Shown here piece by piece: positions 59,978 through 64,000 of a DNA stretch of 64,000 nt (its first letter is position 1; every line of letters starts with the position of its first letter). The translations under genes and the position numbers were made by a program. A model generated the notes under the pieces. The model was not told the DNA's origin, did no database searches, and worked only from the letters and a program-made list of their open reading frames with translations. This DNA is from Mycobacterium sp. HUMS_12744610 (lineage in GTDB: Bacteria; Actinomycetota; Actinomycetes; Mycobacteriales; Mycobacteriaceae), in contig NZ_JBGEDP010000001.1 in NCBI RefSeq assembly GCF_041206865.1, positions 1,302,001-1,366,000 on the forward strand, written 5' to 3'.

Positions 59978-60568
59978 GTGGACGTCCCGAAGCGCCGGAT
60001 GACCGCCCAAGGGCGCCGCGAGCAGATTCTCGACGTCACGCACGCGATCGTCGACGCCGAAGGGTTCCACGCGGCGACGCCGAATCGCATCGCCGAAGAG
60101 GCCGGCATCAACCGGTCGTTGATCTATCAGAAGTTCGGGGATCTGGCGGGGCTGTTCGTCGAACTCATCGACCGCGAGGCGGCACGGGCCGGCGCCCAGT
60201 TCGCCGAGGCGATCGCCGGGCTGGACACCGCCCCCGGGGACCAGTCGTTGGTGCTCGCGTTCGACGGCGTGCTGGCCGCCGTCGACGCCCACCCGGCAAC
60301 GTGGCGGCTGTTCTTGTTCCCGCCGCAGGGCGCTCCGCCGCAGTTGTACGCGCGCCTGGCGCAATCCCAGGCCGTCGTGCTCGAGTTCTTCGTCACGGAA
60401 CTGCTGCGCCGCAATCCCGAACTGCACGAGCCGGAATACACCGCCCGGGTCCTGCACGCCGCCGGTCGCGAACTGCTGCAGTTGCACCTCAGCGACCCGC
60501 AGAACGCATCCGGAGAACGCCTGCGCACCTTTGTGCGCCGATTCGGTGCCGAGCTCTCGAAAGGTTAG
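59978..60568 (+). CDS. TetR family transcriptional regulator
   Basis: Repressor of 196 residues. The HTH is [20 protein letters not shown] (about residues 30-50). GTG 59978 with AAGGG eight bases upstream is used; GTG 59969 or an upstream start at 59927 inside the palindrome are less likely. It is divergent from the MpaB-like gene and its stop overlaps the convergent pgi stop by four bases. It probably binds the 39-bp palindrome, repressing itself and the oxygenase. Confidence 0.87.
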   Translation: MDVPKRRMTAQGRREQILDVTHAIVDAEGFHAATPNRIAEEAGINRSLIYQKFGDLAGLFVELIDREAARAGAQFAEAIAGLDTAPGDQSLVLAFDGVLAAVDAHPATWRLFLFPPQGAPPQLYARLAQSQAVVLEFFVTELLRRNPELHEPEYTARVLHAAGRELLQLHLSDPQNASGERLRTFVRRFGAELSKG

Positions 60569-62229
60569 CTCGCGCGCCCTCTTTCGGCGCGATAGCGACG
60601 GACCAGCGCGTCGGTGGAGCTGTCCGGCTGCGGGTCGGGGGCGGCGTCGGCGGTGAGCACCGGAAGCAACGCCTTGGCCTGCGTCTTGCCCAGTTCCACA
60701 CCCCACTGGTCGAACGAGTCGATGCCCCACACGACGCCCTCGGTGAACACCTGATGCTCGTAGAGGGCGATCAGCTGGCCCAGCACCGACGGGGTGAGGC
60801 GGTCGGCCAGGATCGAGGTGGACGGCCGGTTGCCGGGCATGACCTTGTGCGGCACGACATCTTCGGGTGTTCCTTCGGCGGCGATCTCCTCGGCCGTCTT
60901 GCCGAACGCCAGCACCTGGGTCTGGGCGAAGAAGTTGCTCATCAACAGGTCGTGCATGCTGCCGTCGCCCTCGGCGGTCGGCAGGTCGTCGAGGGGCTGG
61001 CTGAACCCGATGAAATCGGCCGGCACCAGCCGGGTGCCCTGATGAAGCAACTGGTAGAACGCGTGCTGGCCGTTGGTTCCCGGTTCGCCCCAGAAGATTT
61101 CGCCAGTGTCGGTGGTGACGGGCGTGCCGTCGGCGCGGGTCGACTTGCCGTTGGACTCCATGGTCAGCTGCTGCAGGTAGGCCGCGAAACGGGAAAGGTC
61201 ATTGGAATACGGCAGCACGGCGCGTGACTGGGCTCCCAGGAAGTCGGAGTACCACAGGCCGATCAGGCCGAGCAGGGCGGGCGCGTTGGACTCCAGCGGC
61301 GCCGTCCGGAAGTGTTCGTCCACGATGTGGAACCCGGACAGGAAGTCGGCGAAGGCCTCTCGCCCGATGGTGGCCATCACCGACAGCCCGATCGCCGAGT
61401 CGACCGAGTAGCGCCCGCCGACCCAATCCCAGAACCCGAACATGTTGGCGGTGTCGATGCCGAATTCGTCGACCAGTCGCTTGTTGGTGGACACGGCCAC
61501 GAAATGTTTGGACACCGCGGCGTCGCCGAGGGCGTCGGTGAGCCAGCGGCGCGCGGCCGTTGCGTTGGTCAGCGTCTCCAGCGTGGAGAACGTCTTCGAC
61601 GCGACGATGAAAAGTGTTGTGGCGGGGTCTAAGTCGGCCAGCGTCGCGGTCAGGTCGGCGGGGTCGACGTTGGAGACGAAGCGTGCCGTGATGCCGGCGT
61701 CGACGTAGTGGCGCAGCGCCTGATAGACCATCACCGGTCCCAGATCCGATCCGCCGATGCCGATGTTGACCACGGTGCTGATCCGTTTCCCGGTGGCCCC
61801 GGTCCACTCGCCGCTGCGCAGGCGATCGGTGAAGTCGCCCATCGCGTCGAGCACGGCGTGCACGTCGGCGACGACGTTCTGGCCGTCGACCGTCAACTCG
61901 GCGCCGCGGGGCAGTCGCAGCGCGGTGTGCAGCACCGCACGGTTCTCGGAGGTGTTGATGTGCTCGCCGGCGAACATCTGGTCGCGGCGCTCCTCGAGGT
62001 GGGCGGCGCGCGCCAGATCGGCGAGCAGACGCAGCGTCTCGCGGGTCACACGGTGTTTGCTGTAGTCGATGTAGAGGTTGCCGACGGTGACGGTGAGTTC
62101 GCGCCCGCGGTCGGGGTCGTCGTCGAAGAGCTGGCGCAGGTGGGTGTCGCCGATGTCTTCGCGATGCCTGCGCAGGGCGTCCCACGCCTTGGTGGCGGTG
62201 ATGTCGGGAATGGTGTGCACCGATTTCAT
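60565..62229 (-). CDS. pgi: Glucose-6-phosphate isomerase
   Basis: Glycolytic/gluconeogenic isomerase of 554 residues (glucose-6-phosphate to fructose-6-phosphate). [20 protein letters not shown] is the phosphate-binding start, and [20 protein letters not shown] is PROSITE-type signature 1. [20 protein letters not shown] carries the catalytic Glu/His, and [20 protein letters not shown] holds the final conserved Lys. ATG 62229 is preceded by a MIRU remnant whose GAGGAGGAGCGG can serve as ribosome site. It is the orthologue of Rv0946c by position. Confidence 0.97.
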   Translation of the reverse strand: MKSVHTIPDITATKAWDALRRHREDIGDTHLRQLFDDDPDRGRELTVTVGNLYIDYSKHRVTRETLRLLADLARAAHLEERRDQMFAGEHINTSENRAVLHTALRLPRGAELTVDGQNVVADVHAVLDAMGDFTDRLRSGEWTGATGKRISTVVNIGIGGSDLGPVMVYQALRHYVDAGITARFVSNVDPADLTATLADLDPATTLFIVASKTFSTLETLTNATAARRWLTDALGDAAVSKHFVAVSTNKRLVDEFGIDTANMFGFWDWVGGRYSVDSAIGLSVMATIGREAFADFLSGFHIVDEHFRTAPLESNAPALLGLIGLWYSDFLGAQSRAVLPYSNDLSRFAAYLQQLTMESNGKSTRADGTPVTTDTGEIFWGEPGTNGQHAFYQLLHQGTRLVPADFIGFSQPLDDLPTAEGDGSMHDLLMSNFFAQTQVLAFGKTAEEIAAEGTPEDVVPHKVMPGNRPSTSILADRLTPSVLGQLIALYEHQVFTEGVVWGIDSFDQWGVELGKTQAKALLPVLTADAAPDPQPDSSTDALVRRYRAERGRAS

Positions 62230-62230
62230 G

Positions 62231-62273
62231 GGCGCCGCTCCTCCTCATCGCTTCGCTCGCCGACGCGGGTCAT
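62231..62273 (-). repeat. Degenerate MIRU upstream of pgi
   Basis: On the minus strand, ATGACCCGCG, a shortened middle and GAGCGAAGCGATGAGGAGG to GGCGCC match the 53-bp MIRU of the pst operon with about 10 internal bases missing. It ends one base before the pgi ATG. Confidence 0.8.
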
Positions 62274-62356
62274 GGTTCGACCCTAGTGCGTCCCGCTGCG
62301 ACGAAGCCACCGCTGGCGTCAGGCGCAATCCGCTGCCGCACCGCAGAGATTCGCGG

Positions 62357-62677
62357 TTACAGGTGGCCGAGCCGGCCTCTGCCCAGGCGTAACAGCAGCA
62401 TCGCCAGGTCCTTACCGTCCGGGCCCAGTTCGCTGTAGCGTTCGATGACCTTCATCTCGCGGCTGTGGACGAGCCGGGTGCCGCCGGAGGCCATCCGGAC
62501 CCTGCCGATCGCCTGGGACACCTCCGCGCGCCGTTTCACCGCGGCGAGAATCTCGGCGTCCAGCCGGTCGATCTCCGCGCGCAACTCCTCGATGTCGGTC
62601 ACTTGCTGGCCGACGGCCGTCTCGGTGTTCATCTCTGGGATCTCCGCGTTCTCGTGATGTGGGGGTTCTGGTCTCAT
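62357..62677 (-). CDS. Chorismate mutase (AroQ, Rv0948c type)
   Basis: Small all-helical chorismate mutase of 106 residues converting chorismate to prephenate for Phe/Tyr synthesis. EELRAEIDRLDAEILAAVKR carries the first catalytic Arg. RRAEVSQAIGRVRMASGGTR and VHSREMKVIERYSEL complete the active site. M. tuberculosis Rv0948c has the same N-terminus (MRPEPPHHENAE), supporting ATG 62677 over ATG 62632. In mycobacteria this enzyme is activated by complex formation with DAHP synthase AroG. A leader ORF and hairpin lie just upstream. Confidence 0.92.
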   Translation of the reverse strand: MRPEPPHHENAEIPEMNTETAVGQQVTDIEELRAEIDRLDAEILAAVKRRAEVSQAIGRVRMASGGTRLVHSREMKVIERYSELGPDGKDLAMLLLRLGRGRLGHL

Positions 62678-62690
62678 CCGGTATCGGGCC

Positions 62691-62780
62691 TCACAAAAGA
62701 GACGAGCCCCGAATCGCCGAAGCGGACCACGGGGCTCTGCGAAGGCAGCTAAACCACGGGCACCGCTGGCCGGTACCCAT
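62691..62780 (-). promoter_or_regulatory. Leader ORF and terminator-like hairpin before chorismate mutase
   Basis: A 29-residue ORF starts at ATG 62780 and includes CPWFSCLRRAPW (two Trp, one Phe), ending 13 bp before the chorismate mutase ATG. Within it GAGCCCCG and CGGGGCTC (62730-62737 and 62704-62711) form an 8-bp stem with an inner CGC-CGAA-GCG hairpin. The minus-strand RNA then reads GUCUCUUUUG. This resembles a translation-coupled attenuator; the assignment is inferred. Confidence 0.4.
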
Positions 62781-62984
62781 AGAAAAATCGGCCTGAACAC
62801 TGCCGACGTCGCTGCGCGTTGAGCACCAATCGAGTGTGCCACCAACGGCCGCGCCCAGCAAAATCCCCCTGCGTCGGCTTCGGCAGAGGCGCCCGGGTCG
62901 TTGACCCCCTGGTGGCGGCTCGTCCCCGGACCCGCGTATGGCTGGCCCCGCGCTGTCGGCGCGCGGCGGTAAATTTGGACCGTC

Positions 62985-64000
62985 ATGATTGTGCACGCCC
63001 CCGATGCCAAGCCCGCCCCCGATGCCGACCGCCTGCTCGACGGGCTCAACCCGCAACAACGCCAGGCGGTGGTGCACGAGGGTTCGCCGCTGCTGATCGT
63101 CGCGGGCGCCGGCTCGGGCAAGACGGCGGTGCTGACCCGGCGCATCGCCTATCTGATCGGCGCGCGCGGCGCCGAAGTCGGTCAGATCCTGGCGATCACG
63201 TTCACCAACAAGGCCGCCGCCGAGATGCGCGAACGGGTGGTGCAGCTGGTCGGCAACCGTGCCCGGGCCATGTGGGTGTCCACCTTCCACTCCACCTGCG
63301 TGCGCATCCTGCGCAACCAGGCGTCGTTGATCCCCGGGCTGAACTCCAACTTCTCGATCTATGACGCCGACGATTCGCGCCGGCTGCTGCAGATGATCGG
63401 CCGCGACATGGGGCTCGACATCAAGCGCTATTCGCCGCGCTTGCTGGCCAACGCCATCTCCAACCTGAAGAACGAGCTGATCCATCCCGCCCAGGCCGTG
63501 GACAATCTGGCCAAACCGTCGGACTCCTCCGACGACCTGGCGCATACCGTCGCCTCGGTGTACGTCGAATATCAGCGGCGGTTGCGGGCGGCCAACGCGC
63601 TGGACTTCGACGACCTGATCGGCGAAACCGTGGGGGTGCTGCAGGCCTTCCCCGACATCGCCCAGTACTACCGGCGCCGGTTCCGCCACGTGCTGGTCGA
63701 CGAGTACCAGGACACCAACCACGCCCAGTACGTGCTGGTGCGGGAACTGGTCGGACGCGACGGCGGGGGCTCACCCGATGACCTGCCGTCCGCGGAGTTG
63801 TGCGTGGTCGGCGACGCCGATCAGTCGATCTATGCGTTCCGCGGCGCCACCATCCGCAACATCGAGGACTTCGAACGCGACTACCCTGACGCCACAACGA
63901 TTCTGCTGGAACAGAATTACCGCTCCACGCAGAACATCCTGTCTGCGGCCAACTCGGTGATCGCGCGCAACTCCGGACGGCGCGAGAAGCGGCTGTGGAC
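62985..64000 (+). CDS. uvrD1: ATP-dependent DNA helicase UvrD1/PcrA, partial (3' end beyond window)
   Basis: Superfamily 1A helicase of repair. The visible 338 residues hold Q-motif LNPQQRQAV, Walker A VAGAGSGKTAVLTRRIA, motif Ia ITFTNKAAAEMRERV, motif Ib WVSTFHSTCVRIL, Walker B LVDEYQDTNHAQY, motif III VVGDADQSIYAFRGA and the start of motif IV LEQNYRSTQNIL. It is nearly identical over long stretches to M. tuberculosis UvrD1 (Rv0949), which is activated by Ku. ATG 62985 is chosen; GTG 62991 is possible. It is divergent from chorismate mutase. Confidence 0.96.
   Translation, partial: MIVHAPDAKPAPDADRLLDGLNPQQRQAVVHEGSPLLIVAGAGSGKTAVLTRRIAYLIGARGAEVGQILAITFTNKAAAEMRERVVQLVGNRARAMWVSTFHSTCVRILRNQASLIPGLNSNFSIYDADDSRRLLQMIGRDMGLDIKRYSPRLLANAISNLKNELIHPAQAVDNLAKPSDSSDDLAHTVASVYVEYQRRLRAANALDFDDLIGETVGVLQAFPDIAQYYRRRFRHVLVDEYQDTNHAQYVLVRELVGRDGGGSPDDLPSAELCVVGDADQSIYAFRGATIRNIEDFERDYPDATTILLEQNYRSTQNILSAANSVIARNSGRREKRLW

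Noticed and set aside
1..64000. tRNA, rRNA or known riboswitch genes
   Set aside because: No cloverleaf or conserved riboswitch core was recognised by eye; a covariance-model scan would be needed to exclude them.

Overview
The window is high-GC chromosomal DNA of a Mycobacterium, most likely a nontuberculous species. The evidence is an MmpL-type transporter, a dense set of TetR regulators, F420-dependent (LLM) oxidoreductases, NDMA-type alcohol dehydrogenase, 53-bp MIRU repeats and LigD/Ku. From about 34.4 kb to the right edge the gene order follows the M. tuberculosis segment mntH (Rv0924c) - Rv0926c - Rv0927c - pstS3/pstC2/pstA1 - Ku - ligD - Rv0939 - Rv0940c - Rv0941c - Rv0943c - fpg-like - Rv0945 - pgi - chorismate mutase - uvrD1. 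It differs by extra genes (cobF, a sugar kinase with mannitol dehydrogenase, a diiron oxygenase, an MpaB-like oxygenase), a full-length fpg, and the absence of the pknD-pstS2-pstB-pstS1-pstC1-pstA2 block. Locus numbers are from memory of H37Rv, not from a search.

Region 1 (1-18.6 kb) is a lipid/secondary-metabolism neighbourhood: MmpL transporter, TetR, CYP136-like P450 and FadE, then TetR, R2-like ligand-binding oxidase (R2lox), SCP2-like carrier, FadD, NDMA-type alcohol dehydrogenase, BtrH-like protein and a transglutaminase-like protein. Its two halves are separated by a nested set of mobile elements (about 5.23-11.54 kb). An older IS with an rve-type transposase is split exactly between two codons by a 3.5-kb transposon that carries only two tyrosine recombinases. 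An IS256-family element has also inserted into the left tip of the older IS. The right end of this complex abuts the -35 box of the TetR/R2lox promoter.

Region 2 (18.7-24.7 kb) holds small hydrolase, thioesterase and TetR genes, two of them frameshifted. An 18-bp motif in front of one divergent pair recurs (16/18) in front of the mmpL/TetR pair at the left edge.

Region 3 (25.0-32.5 kb) looks like a dormancy-regulon island. It contains Hsp20, a phosphoribosyltransferase-hydrolase fusion of Rv0571c type, a 5'-truncated PRPP-synthase-like gene, a DUF5709-like protein, small hypotheticals and a frameshifted CapA-like gene of Rv0574c type. Palindromic DosR-like boxes (GGGNC-N4-GNCCC) precede three operon heads. 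An ISL3-family element with an 8-bp target duplication has inserted 10 bp from one box.

Region 4 (32.5-64 kb) is the conserved core described above. It includes three MIRUs that form a chain of stop-start-overlapping mini-ORFs between pstC2 and pstA1, the mycobacterial NHEJ pair Ku and LigD, a group II intron just before the start codon of an SDR gene, a 39-bp palindrome between an MpaB-like oxygenase and a TetR gene, and a leader ORF with a terminator-like hairpin before chorismate mutase. No tRNA, rRNA or CRISPR array was seen. Four genes carry single frameshifts, which could be real decay or assembly indels.
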